7,076 bases of DNA from Lysobacteraceae bacterium (GTDB lineage Bacteria; Pseudomonadota; Gammaproteobacteria; Steroidobacterales; Steroidobacteraceae): the NCBI GenBank assembly GCA_012516015.1, contig JAAYXG010000148.1:1-7076 (forward strand), given 5' to 3'. This document shows, piece after piece, positions 1 to 5,738 of the stretch. Below the pieces are notes generated by a model. That model ran no database searches. It was given only the letters and a program-made list of their open reading frames with translations, and was not told the origin of the DNA. A program made the position numbers and the translations under genes. Positions within the stretch are counted from its first letter, which is position 1; the number at the start of each line of letters is the position of its first letter.

Positions 1-121
1 AGCTCACGCTCTTGAGCGCCAATCTCGATGTAGATAACCACTGACCGGAGAGCCGTATGCGGGAGAACCGCCCGTACGGTTCGGAGGGCGGGGAGCAGCG
101 ATACTGCTCCCCGACCCCTAT
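1..121 (+). ncRNA. 3' end of a group II intron (domains V and VI), partial
   Basis: This is the tail of a self-splicing retroelement. Domain V spans about 50-82. Its lower stem pairs GAGCCGTA (50-57) with TACGGTTC (75-82), and the catalytic AGC triad is at 51-53. The upper stem GCGG (59-62)/CCGC (68-71) is capped by a GAGAA loop. Domain VI follows: GGGGAGCAG (90-98) pairs perfectly with CTGCTCCCC (104-112), extended by C89-G113. A114 is bulged before GGG (86-88) pairs with CCC (115-117). A114 lies 7 nt from T121, which fits the usual branch-point distance and an AY 3' end, so I place the splice end after 121. Positions 1-49 should be the end of domain IV. One plus frame there is open until a TGA at 42-44 and could be the last codons of the intron-encoded reverse transcriptase, but 14 codons cannot prove it. 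Domains I-III and most of the maturase lie left of the window, so I cannot tell an intact intron from a truncated one, or its class. Confidence 0.9.
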
Positions 122-181
122 AGGCCTAGGCGCGCCGCGCCTTCGAATGAACCCTCTCGCGCCCGCAAGGGTGACGTAAGC

Positions 182-200
182 GCGCACATTTTCCGTGCGC
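182..200 (-). terminator. Small hairpin after the last operon gene; weak terminator candidate
   Basis: The 94 bases between the intron end (121) and the last operon stop (216) carry no gene. They contain one clean inverted repeat, GCGCAC (182-187) and GTGCGC (195-200), with a 7-nt loop. It lies 15 bp beyond the TAG stop at 216-218, a plausible place for transcript termination. However, no run of T follows the stem on the minus strand, so it does not fit a standard intrinsic terminator. A second, weaker pair is ACCCT (151-155)/AGGGT (168-172). The hairpin could equally limit 3' exonuclease decay or simply reflect GC richness. Confidence 0.25.
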
Positions 201-215
201 CCCTGCCAGCCTCCG

Positions 216-1553
216 CTATTGCTCTTCCGCTTCAGAATCCTCGCTCACTCGAAGCTCTCGCCACTCGGTTCGCTGAATCGCATCGCCCTGCGGGCCGAGT
301 GCGGTGACGCGCCAGCGTAGCGGCGCTTCGCCCGGTTGCGCGAGCCAGCTTGGCGCCAGGTAGGTGCCGACGCCTTGTTGGAGAATCGCGGAATGCTTGA
401 TCACCGTGCCTTCCGCCACTTCGAGTCGGTACAGCATCGCGGAAGGGGTCTGCGACCAGCCGAACGTCAGCGGCTGATTCGCCGGCCACGGTGCGTGCGG
501 TGCCGGCGTGAGCAGGCTCAACGTATGACTGTTCGCGCTTGGATCGAACGCGTTGCCGACGTAATAACGCAGCGGCGGAATCGGAAAGCCTGCGACGGCG
601 CCGCTATGGACGATGCCGTCGCCGGCGCCGGCCAACGCGAGATTCGAATCGCCTTCCTTGTCGTTCGTCGCTTCGATTCGAAGCAGCAGGTGATACAGGC
701 CCTCGATCTCAGTCGGTAAACGCTTCGGATCCGGACCCGGCAGCACGATCTTGCCGGTCGGCGGCAGGAAGACGTTGAAGCGCTCGAGCTGCGTATAGCG
801 CCGCTGCAGCGCGCGCTCCTCCGGCGGCAGCGTCGCCTCCGTGAGCAGATCGCGCGATGACGGCGGGTCCTCGCCAGGCGAGACGATCTCCCATCGGCCT
901 TTCAAGCGGCCGGAGCCGTTGTAACGAATCTCGGCTTGCACGGGCGGGGCGATCTCGCCTTGTTGCAAGGCAGGCGCCGCGCGCTCGACCGCGAACGACA
1001 GCCGCACATCGAGCAGCGCGAGCGGCACGCGCGCGCCGCCGCCGGCGAGCCGACACGTGACGAAGACATACTCGTCGGGTCCGCCGGTCGTCGAGACGAA
1101 GCGGCGCACGTAGTAGAACGCGGAGTGCTCGCCGCGCTCGGCCGCTTGCCAAGCGCGTCGAGCGACCGACGGCGGGATCGACATGATGTCCGTGAACGTC
1201 GTCGCGTCCGCGTTCAGACGCGATTGATCAAGACGAATCGGCAAGCGTCCGTAGATCGTCGAGGGGTCGCATTTGAAGCCGATGTCCGGCGCCGCCGGAA
1301 TCAGCTCGCCGCACCACGTCGCTTCGACCGGGAGCTGTTGCTGCAGATCGCCGAAGGTGATGAAGACGGTCGTGGCACCCTGCGCATTGACGTTGACGCC
1401 GTTCGGATCGCGACTGATCGCAGCGGCGGATTGCGTGAAGAAGAACGCGATCGCAAGCACGACGAGGGTCGTCGCGCGCGGGACGAGCCGATCCGGCAGG
1501 GCGATGCGAGTACGTTCGATTTGGCTGAAGCGGGCTTGCATTGCGACTCTCAT
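216..1553 (-). CDS. Exported protein with C-terminal FN3-like domain, function unknown
   Basis: This is the last gene of the four-gene envelope operon; I do not recognise a named family. From the ATG at 1553 it encodes 445 residues. An arginine-rich N-terminus of about 28 residues precedes a hydrophobic segment (about 29-40) ending QSAAA, a probable signal peptide cleaved near 45, or a signal anchor. The middle (about 55-340) is beta-rich, with three cysteines (81, 95, 167), NNxGxG-like loops and a conserved-looking proline-rich stretch VFLPPTG (261-267). Residues about 345-438 look like a fibronectin type III/Ig-like module: FGW at 364-366, YRLEVA at 375-380 and the typical closing strand LRWRVTA at 412-418. 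The tail is acidic (EDSEAEEQ). The chosen ATG overlaps the upstream stop as ATGA, matching the previous junction. An alternative ATG at 1541 (441 aa) has a better GAGAG ribosome site. An accessory or structural partner of the barrel encoded just upstream is my inference. Confidence 0.8.
   Translation of the reverse strand: MRVAMQARFSQIERTRIALPDRLVPRATTLVVLAIAFFFTQSAAAISRDPNGVNVNAQGATTVFITFGDLQQQLPVEATWCGELIPAAPDIGFKCDPSTIYGRLPIRLDQSRLNADATTFTDIMSIPPSVARRAWQAAERGEHSAFYYVRRFVSTTGGPDEYVFVTCRLAGGGARVPLALLDVRLSFAVERAAPALQQGEIAPPVQAEIRYNGSGRLKGRWEIVSPGEDPPSSRDLLTEATLPPEERALQRRYTQLERFNVFLPPTGKIVLPGPDPKRLPTEIEGLYHLLLRIEATNDKEGDSNLALAGAGDGIVHSGAVAGFPIPPLRYYVGNAFDPSANSHTLSLLTPAPHAPWPANQPLTFGWSQTPSAMLYRLEVAEGTVIKHSAILQQGVGTYLAPSWLAQPGEAPLRWRVTALGPQGDAIQRTEWRELRVSEDSEAEEQ
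1547..1551 (-). promoter_or_regulatory. Ribosome-site-like GAGAG that makes the start of the last gene ambiguous
   Basis: Reading the minus strand, GAGAG sits 5 nt before an in-frame ATG at 1541-1539. The ATG at 1553-1551 overlaps the barrel gene's stop as ATGA but has no clear Shine-Dalgarno sequence at the usual distance. Either start keeps the same hydrophobic export signal. Coupled reinitiation at 1553 and SD-driven starting at 1541 are both reasonable. Confidence 0.35.
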
Positions 1554-3649
1554 TGCATGCTGAAGTTGATACCGCCGATCACGATGCGCGTACGATTGCT
1601 GCTGTCGAATCCGAACAAGCGATCGTACGCGCTGAAGTCGAGATCCGAGTAGCGCACGAAGATCTGGCCCCCGACGCCTCGGCCTTCGCTCGTCTTCCAA
1701 TGCAATCGATAGCTCAGATTGAGATCGAGGCTCGTGCTCTCGTTTTCATTCGTACGCGGCTGATCGAAGCTCTCGGTGAGCGCGACGCTGCCTGCGAAGT
1801 GCAGTGCCTTGGTGATGTTCCAGGCAAGGCCGAATCCGTAGTTTCGATTGCGGTCGAACCGTAGCGCTTCGACGCTGTAGCTGCGCTCGAAGCTCACGTC
1901 GAAGTTCACGTCGAGGCCCTCCAACAGCGACAGCGACAGATTCGCTCCGTGCAGCCGATGCTCGAAGTCGGCCTGCTCGCGTCCCGGTTGGCGGTTGTCT
2001 TGCTCGCTGAATTCGACGCGATAGCCGAACATCCACGCATTCCCTTGCCAGCTCGCGCTCGCGCCGTGGCGCGCGCTCACTTGATCCGGCACGTGCGATT
2101 CGTTGAACCCGGAGTTGATCGGCACGCCGGTCCCGAACTGGTGGGTGCGATCGAAGTTGTAGGAAAGGATCGGCAGCCAACGCGTCAACGCATTCGTTTC
2201 GACGAACAGGCTGCTGAGCGCGAGGCCGAGGCCGGCATTGCTGCGTCGGGTCTTCGTCGTGAGGACCGAAGGGAGATCGTCCAAGTTGTCTTCCGCGCGA
2301 GCGTGCGCGAGCTGTAGCTGCAGCGGCCCCAAAAGACCCGTCATCTCGATCACATTCTGATCGATGTCGGATTGCAGGAATGCGGCGACGGTTCGGTACT
2401 GCGGGTCGATGCGTTCGTGACGAAGCGCAAACGAGAGACTCGCGGCATGCCGACCCACGAAGCGGTTCTGCACCGCGTCCCAGTAGAGATCGACGTAGCG
2501 GGCGTCGCGCTCTTCTTCCCGGACGGGCACGACGTCGAGATCGAACGCGAGCGTGGGATCGAACGGGTTGTGAAAGCGACTGCGTGCAAAGCCCGCGTCG
2601 AATCGCAAGCGGCCGGATTCGGTCGAGCCCGCGGCGCGCACGCCCCATGACTGGCTCGTTTCCGCGTCGGTGATCGTGCCGGCATTGAAGGCAGAGCGCG
2701 GCAGCAGGGATCCGTCCAGATAATCCACATCGATGCTGAGCGCACCGGGGCGCGTTGGGACGAGCTGCCAGCCCAAGCCCGCGCTCAGAATGCGGTGATC
2801 GCTGCGCGCGAGACCGGTGATGTTGTTCCAGCCGACGATGCTGGTGCCGCTGAGCGCGGCGAACCGCGCGGCACCGCCCGCGCCGATCGGCGCACCGAAG
2901 ATCGCTCCACGGCTCGCAAATCCGGGCATGAGATGACGATGCTGGCCGTGCGTGACGTGTCCGAGCTCGAAGTAGGTGCGCTGATCTTCCGGCCGATCGA
3001 TCCGCAGCGAATAATCGGATAGATCGACGAGCGGCGCCTCGTCCCCTTCGTCTCCATAGCGCAATGCCTTTTCGCGTTCGCTCACGCCGAGCGTGTGTAT
3101 GCGCGCTGCGAATCGCCAGTCGTTCTTCACGAGCGTGCCGTTCAGCATCAGATTCATCGACGCATCGTCGCTCGGCGGTACGCCTGCCCCCTCCGGCTCG
3201 AAGCGGTGGTCGAGCGTGCTCGTGCCTTGCGCATCGAGCTGCGGCGCGAAGCTCGCTTGTTCGAAACCGCGATCGGTCAGTACGCGCAGCGTCATCCGTG
3301 CGGCCTCGCGCCATTCGCCGTCGGGCGTGACGACGAAGACGGCGAGCTCGTTCTCGCCGGGCGGCAGCAGCATTGCCCGCGGCTGATACACGAGACTGCG
3401 ATCGTACCATTCGAACAGATCGGTGAGATCGGTCGCGCCGATCAGCACGGCGAAACGGCCTTCGTCCGGCTGGAGCGGACGGCTCGGGGTCAAGCGAATC
3501 GATGCATCGCGCGGACGCCATTCGTCGGCACCGCTCTCGAGATGAACGCTGAGCTCGGCTCCGGGCTGCTGTGCGAATGCGGGTGCGCTTCCGAGCGCGC
3601 ACGCGAGCGTCGTCGTGCAAGCCGCACGCAGAATGGATGAGCGTTTCAT
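1550..3649 (-). CDS. Outer-membrane beta-barrel protein with N-terminal Ig-like domain
   Basis: This 699-residue protein is predicted to sit in the outer membrane. A signal peptide is clear: MKRSS, a hydrophobic core, and cleavage after AFA at 24-26. Residues about 31-125 form a beta-sandwich that looks Ig-like, with the pattern FAVLIGATDLTDLF (67-80) and PPGENELAVFVVT (96-108). A linker of about 50 residues follows. From about 165 to the end, short strands of alternating polar and hydrophobic/aromatic residues are joined by charged loops, as in a large porin-like barrel, for example RLRFDAGFARSRF (347-359), WMFGYRVEFSEQ (539-550) and DVNFDVSFERSYSV (580-593). The C-terminus, INFSMQ, lacks the usual terminal aromatic residue. 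A histidine cluster, HVTHGQHRH, lies at 231-239. There is no TonB-plug or POTRA signature that I can see. The ATG at 3649 was chosen because it starts the signal peptide, overlaps the previous stop as ATGA and has a GAGGG site 7 nt upstream; a longer frame to 3865 would bury the signal. Whether it is a channel, anchor or secretion pore is unknown. Confidence 0.85.
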   Translation of the reverse strand: MKRSSILRAACTTTLACALGSAPAFAQQPGAELSVHLESGADEWRPRDASIRLTPSRPLQPDEGRFAVLIGATDLTDLFEWYDRSLVYQPRAMLLPPGENELAVFVVTPDGEWREAARMTLRVLTDRGFEQASFAPQLDAQGTSTLDHRFEPEGAGVPPSDDASMNLMLNGTLVKNDWRFAARIHTLGVSEREKALRYGDEGDEAPLVDLSDYSLRIDRPEDQRTYFELGHVTHGQHRHLMPGFASRGAIFGAPIGAGGAARFAALSGTSIVGWNNITGLARSDHRILSAGLGWQLVPTRPGALSIDVDYLDGSLLPRSAFNAGTITDAETSQSWGVRAAGSTESGRLRFDAGFARSRFHNPFDPTLAFDLDVVPVREEERDARYVDLYWDAVQNRFVGRHAASLSFALRHERIDPQYRTVAAFLQSDIDQNVIEMTGLLGPLQLQLAHARAEDNLDDLPSVLTTKTRRSNAGLGLALSSLFVETNALTRWLPILSYNFDRTHQFGTGVPINSGFNESHVPDQVSARHGASASWQGNAWMFGYRVEFSEQDNRQPGREQADFEHRLHGANLSLSLLEGLDVNFDVSFERSYSVEALRFDRNRNYGFGLAWNITKALHFAGSVALTESFDQPRTNENESTSLDLNLSYRLHWKTSEGRGVGGQIFVRYSDLDFSAYDRLFGFDSSNRTRIVIGGINFSMQ

Positions 3650-4596
3650 CGGCAGGCCCTCAAATTCGACGGGATGCCGGGCAGCACAGGCACGGGATCG
3701 GCTTGACGAGAGCAGCAGTAGCGCACGTCTTCCGGGAGCACGCGTGTGCCGGTCGGTGCGCAGTAGGCCGCGAACTCCACTTTCCCGGTGCTGTTCGGCT
3801 TGTTGAAATCGATGCGACGCGTCCAGTTGAGGCCGGCGCCCAGGCGCGCGAGCGCCTTGTTCCATTCATTCACGCATTTGCCGTCGTGCCCCGTCACGTA
3901 GTCGACGGGCCCGACCTGGCACGCCATGCCTTTCGGGTTGGCGAAGCAGCACTCGTCGTGTTCCCAACTGCCTGCATTGATTTGGCAGTGGCCCGCGGCA
4001 CAGAGCGCGGTCGTCGGCAGGTTGTGCTGCGCGCCGCCGCACTGCGCGCCGAGCGCACCGAAGCAGTACTCCGTCTTGACCGGCACCCGCGGGAACGTCG
4101 ACGGTGTGAGCTGTCTCGTCGGGCGCTCGACATTGCCTAACTGAAAGCTCGTCGGCGCAGGGGGTTCCGAGCTTTCGATGCGCGGATTGCCGGGCAGCGC
4201 CGTGCCGGGCGTGCCGGGCACAGTGCCGCACGTCTTCATTGTCGGAGCGGCTGGGAGCCGCATGGTGATCGACTCTTGCGCCGCCGATCCCACCTGATGC
4301 ACGAGCACTTGGCCGTTCTGACCGAAATGCGCAGTGACCTGCACCGGGCCTGCGGGTACGTTGCGCAGGATCGCGATACCCGACGCGTTCGCCGTCGCCG
4401 AACCGTACTGAGTCGGTCGCTGCGCAGTGCCTGCGCAAACGGTCGTCGCGTTCGCAGGTTGGCCCGTCGGGGTCAATACGGTGACATGAAGATCGCCACC
4501 GTGAGCGACCGACGCGCACGACGCGGCGGCGATAGCGCACACGGTGAAAAGGGCACGCCGCGCGAGCGCAGTCGGCGCAAGAAAACGCATGGTCAT
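3646..4596 (-). CDS. Secreted cysteine-rich protein with carboxypeptidase-regulatory-like domain
   Basis: This is the second gene of the operon, 316 residues; I do not recognise a named family. Residues 1 to about 33 form a signal peptide (ALARR, then a hydrophobic core to ASVAHG). C27 follows AAAS, a poor lipobox, so an ordinary secreted form is more likely than a lipoprotein. Residues about 35-114 resemble a carboxypeptidase-regulatory/SpaA-type beta-sandwich: LHVTVLTPTGQPA (36-48), an A-x-G-I-A-x-L turn (71-77) and VPAGPVQVTAHF (80-91). A proline-rich linker (about 115-170) follows. The C-terminal part (178-315) has 12 cysteines at 178, 186, 199, 204, 216, 217, 226, 241, 279, 294, 295 and 315. 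These include two CC pairs and would allow six disulfides, implying an oxidising location outside the cytoplasm. The start is supported by AGGAG 8 nt upstream. It begins 23 bp after the previous gene and overlaps the barrel gene by 4 bp. A structural or binding role on the cell surface is inferred. Confidence 0.82.
   Translation of the reverse strand: MTMRFLAPTALARRALFTVCAIAAASCASVAHGGDLHVTVLTPTGQPANATTVCAGTAQRPTQYGSATANASGIAILRNVPAGPVQVTAHFGQNGQVLVHQVGSAAQESITMRLPAAPTMKTCGTVPGTPGTALPGNPRIESSEPPAPTSFQLGNVERPTRQLTPSTFPRVPVKTEYCFGALGAQCGGAQHNLPTTALCAAGHCQINAGSWEHDECCFANPKGMACQVGPVDYVTGHDGKCVNEWNKALARLGAGLNWTRRIDFNKPNSTGKVEFAAYCAPTGTRVLPEDVRYCCSRQADPVPVLPGIPSNLRACR
3657..3661 (-). promoter_or_regulatory. 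Shine-Dalgarno GAGGG for the barrel gene, inside the preceding gene
   Basis: On the minus strand GAGGG lies 7 nt before the ATG at 3649-3647. It is embedded in the last codons of the upstream cysteine-rich gene. Together with the ATGA overlap it fixes the barrel start and suggests translational coupling. Confidence 0.65.
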
Positions 4597-4604
4597 GAAC
4601 CGAG

Positions 4605-4609
4605 CTCCT
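4605..4609 (-). promoter_or_regulatory. Shine-Dalgarno AGGAG for the cysteine-rich gene
   Basis: On the minus strand AGGAG lies 8 nt before the ATG at 4596-4594, in the 23-bp gap after the preceding gene. It favours this ATG over the second in-frame ATG at 4590. Confidence 0.7.
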
Positions 4610-4619
4610 GGCCGTTCGA

Positions 4620-5594
4620 TCAGCGAAGAGGTAGTTGTTGGGTGATGCGCTTGCCGCCGCTCGTCACGACGATGGGCACGCGGCGCTTATCGAGCCTCGT
4701 GTACACGTGCTGCGGCACCGTCGCCGCGATGCGGGTGGGCGAGACGACGCGATACGGCACCGACGTGCCCGCGATCTCGACGCGCGTCACTTGATTCGAG
4801 GCGAAGTGCTCGCCGTCGATCGTAATTTCGACGCTGCCGCCCGGTGCAGGCTTGCTGCTCAACGTTCTCAGCACCGGCGCGACAGGCTGCGGCAGTTTCG
4901 TCGCAGGCTGGATGCCTTGCGGAATCGTCGCGGGTCGGGAAGTCGTGGCGCTCGCTGGGCGCCCCTGCGAAGTCAGTGCGCTCTGAGCCGACTTCGCACC
5001 GCCGGACGCCTGCACCGGCGGAAGATCTGTGCACCACAGTCGAAGCAGCGAGATGTACGAGCCGGATGTTCTGCTATTGAGTCCGGCGACCGCTTTGCCG
5101 TTAGGACACTCGACGGGTCCAGCCGGCTCTCCGCCGGAGCCGCCCTGTGCCGGTTGCCAGCGTAGGGAACCGTGAAGACCCTGCGTCGCGCTCCAACTCC
5201 GACACGCGAAGCTGACTTGATCGATGAACTCGCCGGCTCTCGCACGCATTGCCGTGACGACCTGACCGCTCGGGCAACGCACGGTTCGCACACTTCCTCC
5301 GGCGTAGTTGCCCATGACTTGTCCTTGCACCTGGCCTTGATGCTCGCCGTTCGCGCCCAGCGATGCGCATTCCACACGCACGGCATCGACGAGCGTTCCC
5401 GAGCGGATCTCCATGCCGACGACGTGCTTGCCGTCGGGGCAACGACTCGCGGGATTTCCGGTCATCGTGACCAGATTGAGGCCGGTGCTCTTACCGAGCC
5501 ACGACGAATACCATTCATTCTCGGCGCGCGCGCTCGCCGTAAACGTAAGCCCCAAGACAAGCGCGCAGAGACCGCGCCGGATGAATGCGTGCAT
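4620..5594 (-). CDS. Secreted triple-repeat (beta-prism-like) protein with IPT/TIG-like C-terminus
   Basis: This is the first gene of the envelope operon, 324 residues. The signal peptide is MHAFIRRG, a hydrophobic core and ASARA, with cleavage expected after 24. The mature part has three copies of a motif beginning CP[DSN]G, then V, M/L, R-x-G, and ending at a second cysteine: C52-C76, C107-C131 and C163-C188. Copies start 55-56 residues apart, and each has its own cysteine pair. Three CPxG repeats at this spacing recall the pseudo-threefold beta-prism of vitelline-membrane outer-layer protein I and jacalin-like lectin folds; this is my structural inference. A Ser/Ala/Pro/Gln linker (about 194-238) leads to an IPT/TIG-like Ig domain (about 239-324), with PGGSVEITIDGEHF at 251-264 and SPTRIAATVP at 285-294. 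GGGGAG 6 nt upstream supports the start. Carbohydrate or surface binding is plausible from the fold, but no ligand residues can be assigned. Confidence 0.82.
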   Translation of the reverse strand: MHAFIRRGLCALVLGLTFTASARAENEWYSSWLGKSTGLNLVTMTGNPASRCPDGKHVVGMEIRSGTLVDAVRVECASLGANGEHQGQVQGQVMGNYAGGSVRTVRCPSGQVVTAMRARAGEFIDQVSFACRSWSATQGLHGSLRWQPAQGGSGGEPAGPVECPNGKAVAGLNSRTSGSYISLLRLWCTDLPPVQASGGAKSAQSALTSQGRPASATTSRPATIPQGIQPATKLPQPVAPVLRTLSSKPAPGGSVEITIDGEHFASNQVTRVEIAGTSVPYRVVSPTRIAATVPQHVYTRLDKRRVPIVVTSGGKRITQQLPLR

Positions 5595-5600
5595 GGTGTT

Positions 5601-5606
5601 CTCCCC
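5601..5606 (-). promoter_or_regulatory. Shine-Dalgarno GGGGAG for the first operon gene
   Basis: On the minus strand GGGGAG lies 6 nt before the ATG at 5594-5592, near-ideal spacing. It confirms the start that carries the signal peptide. Confidence 0.75.
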
Positions 5607-5611
5607 GACTG

Positions 5612-5643
5612 CGAGCCGCCTGGTTCTATTCGCGTGCGGCTCG
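5612..5643. repeat. 8-bp perfect inverted repeat in the operon leader
   Basis: CGAGCCGC (5612-5619) is the reverse complement of GCGGCTCG (5636-5643), with 16 bases between. On the minus strand it ends only 5 nt before the ribosome site of the first operon gene. It could form a leader hairpin in RNA or be a two-fold operator in DNA. GC richness makes chance pairing possible. Confidence 0.5.
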
Positions 5644-5665
5644 ATCGACGCGGAACGTAGCGGAC

Positions 5666-5722
5666 GAGGAGATCGAAAGCCTGAGGAAGGCGTGATGTAG
5701 TGCTGAGGAGATCGTGAGGAAG
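5666..5722. repeat. Broken direct repeat upstream of the operon
   Basis: Read on the minus strand, CTTCCTCA is followed at once by CGATCTCCTC (5722 to 5705). The same two blocks recur at 5689 to 5666 but are separated by GGCTTT. Both blocks match exactly, 8 of 8 and 10 of 10 bases. Within the first copy, TTCCTCA and CTCCTCA start 11 bp apart, a spacing used by many winged-helix response-regulator sites. The placement suggests regulator binding sites, which is inference. Confidence 0.55.
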
Positions 5723-5738
5723 CGCTAAGTCATTGTTT

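Larger units (their letters stand above)
5595..5738 (-). promoter_or_regulatory. Probable control region and 5' leader of the four-gene operon
   Basis: This 144-bp gap, between the TPR gene's TAA stop and the first operon ATG, is the only sizeable non-coding space on the minus strand, so the operon's own promoter, if it has one, should lie here. I see no convincing -35/-10 pair; TACATC and TACGTT match the -10 consensus only weakly. The region holds the direct repeats and inverted repeat listed separately, and the GGGGAG ribosome site at 5601-5606. No T-tract terminator for the TPR gene is visible, so read-through from upstream is also possible. Confidence 0.5.

Noticed and set aside
122..136. 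Overlapping AGGCCT, CCTAGG and GGCGCGCC looked like a cloning polylinker
   Set aside because: The sites are few, overlap each other and sit in GC-rich natural sequence directly after an intron end; no vector sequence is nearby.
936..1652. A 238-codon plus-strand open frame
   Set aside because: It is antisense to the FN3-like gene, highly charged and arginine-rich, with no recognisable fold or ribosome site; a GC-driven shadow.
1554..1700. A 49-residue N-terminal extension of the FN3-like protein, with an ATG at 1700
   Set aside because: The extension overlaps the barrel's coding end, is arginine-rich and would bury the export signal. ATGs at 1553 and 1541 fit better.
1746..3620. A 624-codon minus-strand open frame overlapping the barrel gene
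   Set aside because: Its product is arginine/alanine/serine-rich with no domain pattern. It lies in another frame of a gene that has a signal peptide, ribosome site and barrel periodicity. This is typical of high-GC shadow frames.
3650..3865. A 72-residue N-terminal extension of the barrel protein
   Set aside because: It would overlap the cysteine-rich gene and put the clear signal peptide inside the protein. The ATG at 3649 has a ribosome site and an ATGA overlap.
3571..4140. A 189-codon plus-strand open frame
   Set aside because: It crosses the junction of two well-supported minus-strand genes antisense to them, and its composition is arginine-rich and featureless.
4575..4580. A lipobox-like AAASC in the cysteine-rich protein's signal peptide (possible lipoprotein)
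   Set aside because: Position -3 is Ala rather than Leu/Val/Ile, and further small residues follow that suit ordinary signal-peptidase cleavage.
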